A stretch of 42,122 bases of DNA from Candidatus Sumerlaeaceae bacterium (GTDB lineage Bacteria > Sumerlaeota > Sumerlaeia > Sumerlaeales > Sumerlaeaceae): contig JAIBAT010000071.1 in the NCBI GenBank assembly GCA_019695055.1, forward strand, positions 1 through 42,122, read 5' to 3'. A model generated the notes under the pieces. That model searched no databases. It was not told where the DNA came from and was given only the letters and a program-made list of their open reading frames with translations. Both the position numbers and the translations under genes were made by a program. Positions 34,521 to 42,122 of the stretch are shown here, piece after piece; position 1 is the stretch's first letter, and the number at the start of each line of letters is the position of its first letter.

Positions 34521-34614
34521 GGTACCCGCGATCCCCAATTGCGACATCACTGCGGACAGCCCCCTGTCCGGTCGGGAGACTCGCTGCGGTTTGGACGATT
34601 GCTTTGGGGTTCAT
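34504..34614 (-). CDS. 36-codon upstream ORF overlapping the kinase start
   Basis: A short frame begins MNPKAIVQTAASLPTGQG and ends GDRGYHESES, with AAAGGA about ten bases before its ATG, a better site than the kinase's own. It ends 17 bases inside the kinase coding sequence in another frame, so ribosomes could reach the kinase ATG by coupling. It could be a leader peptide or a small independent protein; the hydrophilic composition shows no signal or membrane segment. Confidence 0.45.
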   Translation of the reverse strand: MNPKAIVQTAASLPTGQGAVRSDVAIGDRGYHESES

Positions 34615-34716
34615 GTCATTTTTCCTTTCTTGGTCCCAAAAAGTCCAGAAACCGGCCACTCCAGTCGATAAGCCCCTTTCGGGGCAATTTCGGCCTTCGT
34701 GAGGTCCCTTCATATC

Positions 34717-34745
34717 ATACGGACCGCTGAAACGCGTTTGGTGAC
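34717..34745 (-). promoter_or_regulatory. Bipartite motif copy 1, facing the histidine kinase
   Basis: On the plus strand ATACGGACCGCTGAAA (34717-34732), six bases, TGGTGAC (34739-34745). Read on the minus strand it points toward the kinase and its upstream ORF, about 100 bases away from the latter. It is identical in both blocks and in spacer length to the inverted copy at 37686-37714. Downstream on the minus strand the leader also has a GCCCC-GAAA-GGGGC hairpin at 34672-34685. A 10-base T-run at about 34767 lies on the sigma-gene side. The 34551-34923 spacer otherwise holds no gene I can support. Confidence 0.65.
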
Positions 34746-34923
34746 AAAAAAAGTGAGCAGAGTGCATTTTTTTTTTAGGCGGGCATGGGAAAACTGTTGC
34801 GAACACGGACAAAACATAGCCTATTAATTGAACAAAGTCGTCCCTGCGAGGCTTGGCAGGGCATCTAAGGTCTGCTGCGCAAAACATTGTCGATATAGGT
34901 TTTGCACCACGGAATCAATCTGT

Positions 34924-37539
34924 ATGGCCAACGCCGTCGCCATAGGTCCCGTTTCCGGGGCCCCTAAATTCTCAGATCCGCTGGCTGCGGATCTGCAGAA
35001 TCGGCTGCGAGCGGCATGGAACAGTTTCTCGGAGTCCCCCGGGGAACTAACCTTTGCTCCGCTGTACGAGGCCTCCCTGCCACTTGTCCACACCATCTGC
35101 CTTAGAGTCTTGGGGAACGATGACGATACCCACGATGCCACCCAGATGGTCTATTGCCACCTGCTGAAGATGGCGTACGGTGACCCCACCTATCCGAAAG
35201 TTGACGATATTTGCCAGACCGTGCAGCGTTTGGCATTGCGGGAGGCTGATACCCGCTGCAAGCACAACTGGCGCCACGACAGACGCCACGTGGCCATGGA
35301 GACGGTCGATCAGGCAGATCCTCGACTGGTGAATGCTACAGACATGGCCTCCATCAGGGAAATGAAAGAGCAGGTGGGGTCCGTGCTGTCCCAACTCCCG
35401 GAGAAGTTCCGACTTCCCGTCATCCTGTTCTATTTTCAGGAAATGACCCATGAGGAAATTGCCAGTGCCCTTGGCCTTTCCCGTTCGGGGGTCTCCCGAC
35501 GCATTGAAAAGGGCGAGAGGATGCTCCGCGTATTGCTGCACAAGGCTGGGATCCAGGAAGCCGTCAGCAGCGTGTTGCTGGTTATTGGAACTGGTCTGCT
35601 GATGACCCCGACCCGAAAGCTGGCAGCGGAACAGATGTTTGCCGCGGCGAAAATCGCTTCAGCTCAGGCCGCCTCAGGAATCGCTGCCGGTACGGCTACC
35701 GCCGGAAAACTGGCCGCCGGAGCAGCCAAGGCGAAGATTGCCACCTATGTGGGAGCTGTTGCTGTCCTTGTCACCGTCGCGCTTGTCTCCAGAAATTCAA
35801 AGCCGCTGCCACCCGCAGGTGTGGCAGCGCCCGCCGTGGTGGTTTCAGGACCCTCAGTTGGCAGTTCGGGCCGAAGTGCCGCACCCTCATCTGGGGCCGA
35901 AACTGGATCACCGCAGATTTCAAAGGCAGGTCAGCCCAAGGTTCTGCCTCCTGGGGCAACCATCGAGGTCACCGGCCGGGCCATTTCCCGCTACGATGGC
36001 CAGCCGTTGGCCAATGTCCTTGTATCCGACGAATCTGGTCACGGCATGACTACGGACGCTTCCGGGAAATTTGTCCTTGCTGCGTCGTTGGGAACGGGAG
36101 CTTCCAGCCTTGTCCTTAAACCCGAATGGCCATGGCTCGGGAAAAATATCAAACTTCCGGACGGAAAAGCCGACGGTCGGTTTGACACAGGCGATGTTGA
36201 ATTGGAGCAACAAGGGACGATCTCAGGCCGTGTGGTTAAAGACCCAGCCAAAACGGGCGTGCCTGGACTGAACATCGAATTGGTATCCAATATGACTTCG
36301 GAAACCCGAAAGGCAATAACCGACTCAGATGGACGATTCTTGTATTCCGGTCTTCCCGCAGCCCGTTATGCCGTAACAATTCCCGACCACGATTTCCTTT
36401 ACCAGACTGTCGAACTGGAGAACCAGCCCACAGCTGATACTGTGGTGACACTCGGAACCCGTCGGATCGTAGGGCGTGTATTCCGTGACGGAAAACCATT
36501 TCCCGAAGCCAGTGTTCGTGCAACTCAGGGAGATCCGGACAACCGTATGATAACCCAGATGGTGACCACGGGACCAAATGGCGATTTCGAGATTAAGGAT
36601 TTGTTGCCGGGTGTTTGGAAGATTGAAGTGGCACCGTCCTATGAAAACCTTCTGAAGCAGAAAATTACTGAACAGGTCGAAGTCACTGCGGATAAGGATG
36701 GGGTTAAGAATATTTATCTGCCCTCGGGACGATTAGTTGGACGCATCGAAGGACTGGACTTGAGCCCGGGCGGAGAAATCGTCGTTTGTGCTGAGGATGT
36801 GTCGGATACAAGGCCACTTGCCAGGCGGGTTGGTCCATATTCTCGGAAGGTAGTCGCATCAGCCGATGGTGCGTTTAGGTTTGTGGACTTGCTACCAGGC
36901 CGGTATTCTGTGGCTGCCACAGCGGGAAACGGAACGGTATTGGGACCGGTGACAGTTCATGTTCCTGAGGCCGGGGACTCTACTTTGGCCGTGCTTTCCC
37001 CCGCCTCCCGTGCCGGATCGGCCACGCTGATTTCCATGGCGGTTGACTACGATAACGGAAATGGCATCGCGGAAGCTTGGTTAAAGCTGCAGGGACCACA
37101 AGGGATTATCCCTTTGGAAGTCAAACGTGACAAGTTTGGAATCGCTAAGGTCGCCGGACTGGTCCCAGGGAAATACGAGGTGGAAGTAAGTGCCTACGGA
37201 AAGTCCGTTTTTTCAACGAGCATATCCCTCGTCGACAACGCTGAGGAGCGAGTCAACGCAGTTCTCTACCCCACAGGCGCAGTTCGTTGGACTTTGCGGG
37301 ATTACACCGGCAAGATTATTCCGGGTATTGCCTGTAGATTGACGCCGGACGATTCCCAGTCCATACAGGACGAGGTCCTTGCCACAACTGATGACAAAGG
37401 AGTTCTCACAGTTCGTGGACTGCTTCCTGGAAGTTACACCATTTCCGGAAACCTGGCTGGTTCACAGTTTGTGGATACTCTCAGGATTTTTGCCAACAAT
37501 TTATCAGAGAGAGGATATAGCATTCCAAAGCGCCAATGA
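34924..37539 (+). CDS. Membrane-tethered ECF-like sigma factor with carboxypeptidase-regulatory-like repeats
   Basis: About 871 residues. Region sigma-2 (about 40-85) has LVHTICLRVLGNDDDTHDATQ; sigma-4 (about 150-205) has LSQLPEKFRLPVILFYFQEMTHEEIASALGLSRSGVSRRI. A hydrophobic and Ala/Lys-rich stretch leads to one transmembrane helix (about 272-290, YVGAVAVLVTVALV), then a Pro/Ser linker, then about six beta-sandwich units of the carboxypeptidase-regulatory/CNA-B type, each with DGRF- or DGAF- and LPGxY-like turns, to the end. The sigma part would be cytoplasmic and the tail outside. No anti-sigma gene is adjacent. The ATG at 34924 is preferred; a TTG frame reaches 34828 but adds a Cys-rich, non-sigma-like leader. 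Confidence 0.85.
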   Translation: MANAVAIGPVSGAPKFSDPLAADLQNRLRAAWNSFSESPGELTFAPLYEASLPLVHTICLRVLGNDDDTHDATQMVYCHLLKMAYGDPTYPKVDDICQTVQRLALREADTRCKHNWRHDRRHVAMETVDQADPRLVNATDMASIREMKEQVGSVLSQLPEKFRLPVILFYFQEMTHEEIASALGLSRSGVSRRIEKGERMLRVLLHKAGIQEAVSSVLLVIGTGLLMTPTRKLAAEQMFAAAKIASAQAASGIAAGTATAGKLAAGAAKAKIATYVGAVAVLVTVALVSRNSKPLPPAGVAAPAVVVSGPSVGSSGRSAAPSSGAETGSPQISKAGQPKVLPPGATIEVTGRAISRYDGQPLANVLVSDESGHGMTTDASGKFVLAASLGTGASSLVLKPEWPWLGKNIKLPDGKADGRFDTGDVELEQQGTISGRVVKDPAKTGVPGLNIELVSNMTSETRKAITDSDGRFLYSGLPAARYAVTIPDHDFLYQTVELENQPTADTVVTLGTRRIVGRVFRDGKPFPEASVRATQGDPDNRMITQMVTTGPNGDFEIKDLLPGVWKIEVAPSYENLLKQKITEQVEVTADKDGVKNIYLPSGRLVGRIEGLDLSPGGEIVVCAEDVSDTRPLARRVGPYSRKVVASADGAFRFVDLLPGRYSVAATAGNGTVLGPVTVHVPEAGDSTLAVLSPASRAGSATLISMAVDYDNGNGIAEAWLKLQGPQGIIPLEVKRDKFGIAKVAGLVPGKYEVEVSAYGKSVFSTSISLVDNAEERVNAVLYPTGAVRWTLRDYTGKIIPGIACRLTPDDSQSIQDEVLATTDDKGVLTVRGLLPGSYTISGNLAGSQFVDTLRIFANNLSERGYSIPKRQ

Positions 37540-37685
37540 GCTTTGCGAGTTTCGGCGTGTCCCCCTTGATCGCTTCCCTCCCACCATCCGGCCAAAAGCC
37601 ATGTTAACATCAGTCATTTCAATAGCTCAGCCGGTTTAAGAGCCCCGCCCTTCCCCCCACCCCCTCAAATAGTTCAAAAAAAAAC

Positions 37686-37714
37686 GTCACCATTTCGCTT
37701 TCAGCGGTCCGTAT
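37686..37714 (+). promoter_or_regulatory. Bipartite motif copy 2, facing the SPOR/TPR gene
   Basis: GTCACCA (37686-37692), six bases, TTTCAGCGGTCCGTAT (37699-37714), the exact reverse complement of both blocks of copy 1. It lies 116 bases before the SPOR/TPR start and is preceded by a run of nine A. Sequences just after both copies, in the outward direction, are also alike (GATATGAAGG against AGATTAGAGG), followed by a CCTCA. The 291-base 37540-37830 spacer otherwise holds the small hairpin GAGG-ATTAAA-CCTC and no gene. Confidence 0.65.
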
Positions 37715-37830
37715 AGATTAGAGGATTAAACCTCAGGTGCGTAATTGCCTGCGACCAGAACAGGGCCGCGCGATACCCGTGCCTGGGGGCCAATGTTGAT
37801 ATTAAATCACTTAGAGGAGGTTTTATCGAT

Positions 37831-39294
37831 ATGATTAGAAAAATCCACAGGAGCGGGGTACTCCTTGTGGTGCTGTTCATCACAGGGACTGGCAGCCTTT
37901 GCGCCGGTCAGGCTGACCCCGCCATGGTCTATTCTATACAATTGGGGGCGTTTGATACGGCACGGGAGGCAAGCGCGTTAGTCGATTCCCTGCAATCCGC
38001 CAGCATTAAGGCGGAGGTTCGTACCGGCGGCGAGAGCTCGCCGCTCAAGCCTTACAAAGTGGTAACCGGCCAGTACGAGACGTATGCTGCGGCGTGGACC
38101 GCCAAAGGCTCCATGCCGCCAGCAGCGCCGTCGGATAGGTTCATTACAAAGTGGCCATCCAATTCCAGCATTGCGGAATCTGTTCCCCCGCCATCTGCAG
38201 AAGTCTACTCTACGGCTGGTTTGGGAAAAGCGACTACATTGAGTGCGGAGGATGTTTGGGCTGCGGGTGGATTCGACGCAGCCCCGGAGGGCGTGGACAC
38301 CACAATCAATGTGGATACGTCCGCCGATTCTCAGACGGCAAGAAAGGCTGCCATAAAAAGTTCGGGAAAGGATCAAACTGCCAATGATGCGTTAGAGGCA
38401 GCCTTGGCCTTGCGACCCGGCGCCAGCGATGCCAACCGCAATCGGCTCGCACTGGCAAGAGCCTATGGGCGCGGAAGAAACCCTTCGAGGGCAGAAGCAC
38501 TTCTTGGAGTTGTGGCGTCCAACGGGACTTCGGCGGAGAAAGCGGCTGCGAGTTTCATCAGGGCTCATGTTCTCCTCAATAAGAAGGATCTTGAGGGGGC
38601 TTTTGCGGCTTTCCAGGCGATTGCAGGCAACCAGACTTACCCGGAGGCGTTGAGGCGCCAATCCATGCGTCGCGCAGCCGGAGTGGCCCACTCCTCCAGG
38701 GACTATCGTAGGGCATGGACGGCTTTCAGCCAGATTGAGTCAAATGCAGCCACAGCGGAGGAGAAAGCAGAGGCGCGAGTTCAGAAAGCCGGTCTCGCCT
38801 TCGAGTTGGTTTGCAACGGCAAGGGAACCTGGAATGAAGTTAGAATGCTGTGCCAGCGAGTCGCCGAGGATGAATCTGCGCCGCGTACGCAGCGAGCAAC
38901 AGCGGAACTGATGTTTCTGGAAACCTTCTATTATGAAGGCAACTATCAGGAGACGCTTTCAAAATCCCGCGAATTCATGGCCAGGTATCCGGACATTAAA
39001 CGCGAGTACTATACGGCTGCCGTATGGCAGGGGATCATGTTGCTCCAGCTCAGGCAGTTGCCGGAAGCCAAAATGGTGTTCGAGAATATTCTGGCTGCAC
39101 GTATCGCCCGCGATGAAATGTTCGGTCAATTGGAACCGCGGGCCCGCGCGGCCGCATGGCTGGCCTACCTTGCAAACGATATGAATGACCAGGCCACTAA
39201 GCTCCGTGCGTTGGGGATTCTTAGGAGCGAGTTCCCCAATTCAGAAGAGACTAAATATGCAAAAAATCTATTCCCCGGTTTTCCGTGGAATTAG
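37831..39294 (+). CDS. Exported SPOR-domain protein with TPR-like repeats
   Basis: A 487-residue exported protein with a signal peptide ending near LCAG. A SPOR-like domain at about 30-97 reads MVYSIQLGAFDTAREASALVDSL and PYKVVTGQYETYAAAWTAK; such domains bind septal denuded peptidoglycan. Residues about 165-487 are helical with TPR-like spacing (ALALRPGASDANRNRLALARAYGR, EALRRQSMRRAAGVAHSSRDYRRAWTAF, GNYQETLSKSREFMARYPD), probably a protein-interaction scaffold. An excellent AGGAGG lies ten bases before the ATG. It follows the tethered sigma gene and motif copy 2, and leads into two small ORFs. Confidence 0.85.
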   Translation: MIRKIHRSGVLLVVLFITGTGSLCAGQADPAMVYSIQLGAFDTAREASALVDSLQSASIKAEVRTGGESSPLKPYKVVTGQYETYAAAWTAKGSMPPAAPSDRFITKWPSNSSIAESVPPPSAEVYSTAGLGKATTLSAEDVWAAGGFDAAPEGVDTTINVDTSADSQTARKAAIKSSGKDQTANDALEAALALRPGASDANRNRLALARAYGRGRNPSRAEALLGVVASNGTSAEKAAASFIRAHVLLNKKDLEGAFAAFQAIAGNQTYPEALRRQSMRRAAGVAHSSRDYRRAWTAFSQIESNAATAEEKAEARVQKAGLAFELVCNGKGTWNEVRMLCQRVAEDESAPRTQRATAELMFLETFYYEGNYQETLSKSREFMARYPDIKREYYTAAVWQGIMLLQLRQLPEAKMVFENILAARIARDEMFGQLEPRARAAAWLAYLANDMNDQATKLRALGILRSEFPNSEETKYAKNLFPGFPWN

Positions 39295-39309
39295 GAAAGG
39301 AGACAAAAC

Positions 39310-39588
39310 ATGAGAAAAAGCATGATTCTTCCGCTCGTCCTGCTCGCAGTTATGGTGTCACCCGGCCTTCCGGCTGGCCAGCAGGAACTACCAGCGGCTG
39401 GGGAGTGGCCCGTCGGGGCTCCGCCCACCCCGGGAAAACCTCCACAGCCTCCAACTACCAGCACGCTGGTACTGGGACGTTTCTCGGAAATTGAATTTAA
39501 CAATTTGTTAAGTCAACGAATTAACAAAATATCATGCAGGAATTTCGTATCCAGGGAGTCAATAAGCCGAAGGGAACCAAGCGTATGA
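39310..39588 (+). CDS. Small exported proline-rich protein
   Basis: A 92-residue frame with AAAGGAGA eight bases before the ATG, 15 bases after the SPOR/TPR stop. A signal peptide (MRKSMILPLVLLAVMVSPGLPAG, cut here into MRKSMILPLVLL and AVMVSPGLPAG) is followed by a Pro/Gly-rich mature part (GAPPTPGKPPQPP) and a polar end. No domain is recognised. Its stop overlaps the next small ORF by four bases (ATGA). The last 25 residues look less protein-like, so the C-terminal end could reflect a frame disruption. Confidence 0.6.
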   Translation: MRKSMILPLVLLAVMVSPGLPAGQQELPAAGEWPVGAPPTPGKPPQPPTTSTLVLGRFSEIEFNNLLSQRINKISCRNFVSRESISRREPSV

Positions 39589-39815
39589 GCCAGTATCGCG
39601 ATACACCGCAGCCAATCACCTTTGTTGATGTTGCCTGGAGGGCCATGCACACAAGTGGGTGGAACCTGAAACACTATGCGTACACGGAATCCGGGAGCGG
39701 GGGAGTGCGGCATCTGGTTCATGCCTCAAAATCCAGCTCCGATCTTGTCGCAACAGCGCCAACCCTTGGCGAGGCCGTCAAGATTCTCTGTGAAAAGGCA
39801 TTCGAGGCCGCTTAG
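39585..39815 (+). CDS. Small soluble protein of unknown function
   Basis: A 76-residue frame starting MSQYRDTPQPITFVDVAWRA, coupled to the preceding ORF through ATGA, with AGGGAA upstream. It contains SGWNLKHYAYTESGSGGVRH and a C-terminal helix TLGEAVKILCEKAFEAA, which reads like a compact alpha/beta domain. I do not recognise it. An in-frame ATG at 39534 would give a 93-residue version that overlaps the previous gene more. Confidence 0.6.
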   Translation: MSQYRDTPQPITFVDVAWRAMHTSGWNLKHYAYTESGSGGVRHLVHASKSSSDLVATAPTLGEAVKILCEKAFEAA

Positions 39816-39839
39816 CGGGGAATCTGTGGCCACGAAAAA

Positions 39840-39874
39840 GGGGGATTCGGTCCGCTGTGCGGGCCGAATCCCCC
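39840..39874 (-). terminator. Terminator between the small ORF and ilvB
   Basis: A perfect 11-bp stem (GGGGGATTCGG with CCGAATCCCCC), extended by an inner CCGC/GCGG, is followed on the minus strand by TTTTTCG, so it ends ilvB transcription. On the plus strand the tail is only weakly T-rich, but it may also stop rightward transcription. Confidence 0.88.
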
Positions 39875-39902
39875 GTAGATTTCAATCCGTCTGTGGTGGC
39901 GG

Positions 39903-41759
39903 CTAAAACAGATCCGGGATCTTTGTCATGTCGATTTCCTCGGCGGCTTTTGGAAGAGCGGGGGTTTCACGCTTGTTGATCCAGTCTCCCGTGACCATTT
40001 CCTTGTAGCCCATCCCCGGCCCGACCATCGGGTAAACCCCGGCATCCTGGTCAATCATGACCTCAAGGAACGCCGGTCCCTTATAGTCCACGAACTCCTT
40101 CAGTACCTTCTTGACGTCCGCCTTGTCCGTCAGCCGACGGGCAAAGCCAAAACCGTCCGCCTCGGCCGCCTTGACGAAGTCCTTCTTATGCAGCGACTTG
40201 TCGCTGCCAGAGAACCGATGGCTGAAGTAAAGCTTCTGCCACTGGCGGACCATTCCATCGCCCAGATTGTTCAGCAGGAGCACCTTGACCGGGATATCAT
40301 AGGTGGTCAGCGTTTCAAGTTCGCCAAGATTCATGCGAATGCTTCCGTCGCCATCAACGTCGATGACCGTTTTACCGGGACATGCAAGTTGGGCGCCGAT
40401 TGCGGCCGGCAACCCGAAACCCATGGTTCCCATGCTTCCCGAGGTGATCCAGGTGCGGGCGCCTTTGTAATCAAAGTATTGCGCGGCCCACATCTGATGC
40501 TGGCCTACGCCCGTTGCCACGATCCCTTCCCCCTTGAGAATCTCGTTGAGTGTCTCCAGCACGTAATAGGGCTGGATAAGCTTGCTTTCCCGATCGTAAT
40601 TCATCGGGTAGTTCTTTTTCAATTCCTGGACGTGGCTGATCCACTTGGAATAGTCTTTCTTGAAGTTGCGGCCATACTCCGTGAGGTCGGCCAACCCGCT
40701 CCGGGCCTCGCCGACATGGGACCAATTGACCTGCTTCACCTTCCCGATTTCGGCCGCGTCAATGTCGAGATGCGCAATGAAGCGCGCGTTGGGGGCGAAC
40801 TCGTGAACCTTGCCGGCAACGCGGTCGTCAAATCGTGAGGCCACGGCAAAAAGGAAGTCGCAGTCTTCCACGGTGTAGTTTGCATATGCCGTACCGTGCA
40901 TTCCCAGCATGTGCATGGAAAGTTCGTCGGTGGTGTCCATGCCACCGATTCCCATCAGGGTGGTCACAACGGGAATCTGGAATCGCTGTGCAAAGGCGCG
41001 GAGTTGATCCGCTGCGTTGCTATTGATGACGCCGCCCCCTGCGTAGATCAGTGGGCGCTCGGCTTTGGCGAGGTTCTTGAAGAAAGCCTCTGCCTTCTCC
41101 TTGGAAACTCGCGATGCAGCTACCGTCTCCACCCGCTGTTGGTACCCGCGCAGGTTGAGCATTCCCGCCCCCTTGAAGACACCGGTCCAGTTTTGCACGT
41201 CCTTTGGCACGTCCAGCACCACTGGCCCCGGCCGGCCTGAGCGGGCGATATAAAATGCGGTGCGAACCGTCGCCTCCAACTCATCCGGATTCTTGATCAG
41301 AAAGACATGCTTCGCGCACGCGCTCATGATTCCGAAGACCGGTGCTTCTTGGAACGCGTCCGTACCAATGGCAGCCCGGGGAACCTGGCCGCAGATCAGG
41401 ACAACCGGAACCGAGTCTGCCATACAATCGCGAATCGGCGTTACTGTGTTGGTGGCACCAGGACCGGATGTAACCAGCCCGACACCCACCCTCCCGCTCG
41501 CACGGGCATAACCAGCCGCCATGAACCCTGCCCCCTGCTCGTTGGCGGGGACTATAAGCCGAATGTTTGGTCCCTTATGGGCGTTCTGGGCCTCATTGTA
41601 CCGAAAGATGGCATCGTAAGTCGGCAGAATGGCTCCGCCGCTATATCCAAATATCGCATCCACACCTTCGTCCGCCAGCACCTGGATGATCATTTCTGCC
41701 CCGCTCATCTGCTTCCCGGCAAGGGGGTGCTTAACTGCCTGTTCCTGATTCACGCTCAT
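39903..41759 (-). CDS. ilvB: Acetolactate synthase large subunit
   Basis: A 618-residue ThDP-dependent enzyme that makes acetolactate or acetohydroxybutyrate in branched-chain amino acid synthesis. The N-terminal domain has GAEMIIQVLADEGVDAIFGYSGGAILP, the ThDP-activating Glu in PANEQGAGFMAAGYARASG (usually RHEQ), and TSGPGATNTVTPI. The C-terminal ThDP/Mg domain has GSMGTMGFGLPAAIGAQ, DVDGDGSIRMNLGELET and LLLNNLGDGMVRQWQ. The start has GGGAG six bases upstream. The leader contains a small GCCC-TGAA-GGGC hairpin about 20 bases before the start. No ilvN or ilvC is adjacent within the window. Confidence 0.96.
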   Translation of the reverse strand: MSVNQEQAVKHPLAGKQMSGAEMIIQVLADEGVDAIFGYSGGAILPTYDAIFRYNEAQNAHKGPNIRLIVPANEQGAGFMAAGYARASGRVGVGLVTSGPGATNTVTPIRDCMADSVPVVLICGQVPRAAIGTDAFQEAPVFGIMSACAKHVFLIKNPDELEATVRTAFYIARSGRPGPVVLDVPKDVQNWTGVFKGAGMLNLRGYQQRVETVAASRVSKEKAEAFFKNLAKAERPLIYAGGGVINSNAADQLRAFAQRFQIPVVTTLMGIGGMDTTDELSMHMLGMHGTAYANYTVEDCDFLFAVASRFDDRVAGKVHEFAPNARFIAHLDIDAAEIGKVKQVNWSHVGEARSGLADLTEYGRNFKKDYSKWISHVQELKKNYPMNYDRESKLIQPYYVLETLNEILKGEGIVATGVGQHQMWAAQYFDYKGARTWITSGSMGTMGFGLPAAIGAQLACPGKTVIDVDGDGSIRMNLGELETLTTYDIPVKVLLLNNLGDGMVRQWQKLYFSHRFSGSDKSLHKKDFVKAAEADGFGFARRLTDKADVKKVLKEFVDYKGPAFLEVMIDQDAGVYPMVGPGMGYKEMVTGDWINKRETPALPKAAEEIDMTKIPDLF

Positions 41760-41891
41760 GATTTCTCCCGAGGCCGCCCTTCAGGGCTGGCTTTTCTGTC
41801 AAAACGAGTAAATTACGGGTACGTGGGAATTCAATTCTGTTTCAGGCAATGTTCCCTGGTCTATTGAGAAACACAGCCTTAAAAAAGAAAA

Positions 41892-41915
41892 GCCGGGCGG
41901 ATCACTCCGCCCGGC
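41892..41915 (-). terminator. Terminator for the right-edge gene
   Basis: A perfect 10-bp stem (GCCGGGCGGA, four-base loop, TCCGCCCGGC) is followed on the minus strand by TTTTCTTTTTT. It lies downstream of the leftward gene entering from the right edge. Confidence 0.92.
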
Positions 41916-42021
41916 GTAACGGCAATTCTTGTGGTCTATTTCAGGTGGCTGCCTAGTACAGGTGCCACTGATCAACGGAGGCCAACGGATTGGCGGTCAG
42001 GTAGGCCCGAACACCGGTCAA

Positions 42022-42120
42022 TTAAAGCACTGCGTTATACTGAGAACCAAGGAAGCCGGTATTGGACTGACGATAGAAGTAATAGTCGTCGTCGGCTGCA
42101 AAGTCACCGCCCTGGGAATC
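42022..42120 (-). CDS. C-terminal fragment of an unidentified protein (partial)
   Basis: A leftward frame enters from the right edge and encodes 32 residues, DSQGGDFAADDDYYFYRQ followed by SNTGFLGSQYNAVL, ending at a TAA (42024-42022). In the same frame the sequence continues for 22 more codons of normal-looking coding sequence, ending ANPLASVDQWHLY and a TAG at 41955-41953, so the TAA may be a premature stop. The peptide is Tyr/Asp-rich. I do not recognise the family. Confidence 0.5.
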   Translation of the reverse strand, partial: DSQGGDFAADDDYYFYRQSNTGFLGSQYNAVL

Positions 42121-42122
42121 CA

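Noticed and set aside
37615..37650. tRNA-like D-arm: TAGCTCAGCCGGTTTAAGAGC
   Set aside because: The D-stem GCTC/GAGC and loop look right, but no acceptor stem, anticodon stem or TTCRA arm pairs around it; the next bases are a C-rich run. It is at most a relic, not a tRNA gene.
34717..37714. Terminal inverted repeats of a transposon
   Set aside because: The motif copies are inverted and about 3 kb apart, but there is no transposase or recombinase between them and no flanking target duplication; a shared regulatory site explains them better.

Overview
The window looks like chromosome from a free-living, deeply branching Gram-negative bacterium with about 55-60% GC. Envelope genes (Lgt, lipoproteins, RlpA, a SPOR protein, a di-heme periplasmic peroxidase) indicate two membranes. 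Zinc-binding (C+) forms of ribosomal proteins L36 and S4, large multidomain secreted proteins, a Ser/Thr kinase and a sigma factor fused to a membrane-spanning Ig-like tail resemble Planctomycetes/Verrucomicrobia or candidate phyla such as Sumerlaeota. No rRNA or marker tree is available here, so the phylum is a guess. I see no tRNA, rRNA, CRISPR array, phage genes or transposase.

Left part (1-9100): the end of a membrane protein, then a leftward MbnH-like di-heme enzyme / MbnP-like / YHYH cluster divergent from an OmpR-type regulator and its histidine kinase, which together look like a periplasmic copper module. queA follows, then a leftward group of a membrane protein, a small-alarmone-hydrolase-like HD protein and a lipoprotein, closed by a clear terminator.

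Middle part (9100-20900): rlpA, a secreted beta-helix protein with about nine short repeats, ribF, nth, a small zinc-knuckle-like protein, a membrane Ser/Thr kinase, an exported unknown, and then the alpha ribosomal operon infA-rpmJ-rpsM-rpsK-(extra small membrane ORF)-rpsD-rpoA-rplQ, ending in a strong terminator.

Right part (20900-33200): a GH38 alpha-mannosidase overlapping a GHMP sugar kinase, this pair flanked by a short imperfect direct repeat; a GspE-N/TM2 membrane protein; a secreted clan GH-A glycosidase; lgt; and a leftward operon of ThuA-like protein, PfkB kinase, exported unknown and a VKOR-thioredoxin fusion.

The most unusual locus is 33273-39815: a soluble histidine kinase with a degenerate receiver domain, preceded by an overlapping 36-codon upstream ORF; a divergent membrane-tethered ECF-like sigma factor with a long carboxypeptidase-regulatory-like tail; a SPOR/TPR envelope protein; and two small ORFs. 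A bipartite 29-bp motif (16 + 7 identical bases, same 6-base spacer) occurs twice in opposite orientation, facing the kinase and the SPOR/TPR gene on either side of the sigma gene. I propose this as a possible envelope-sensing regulatory system. The window ends with ilvB and the 3' end of an unknown gene that appears to be interrupted by an in-frame stop.
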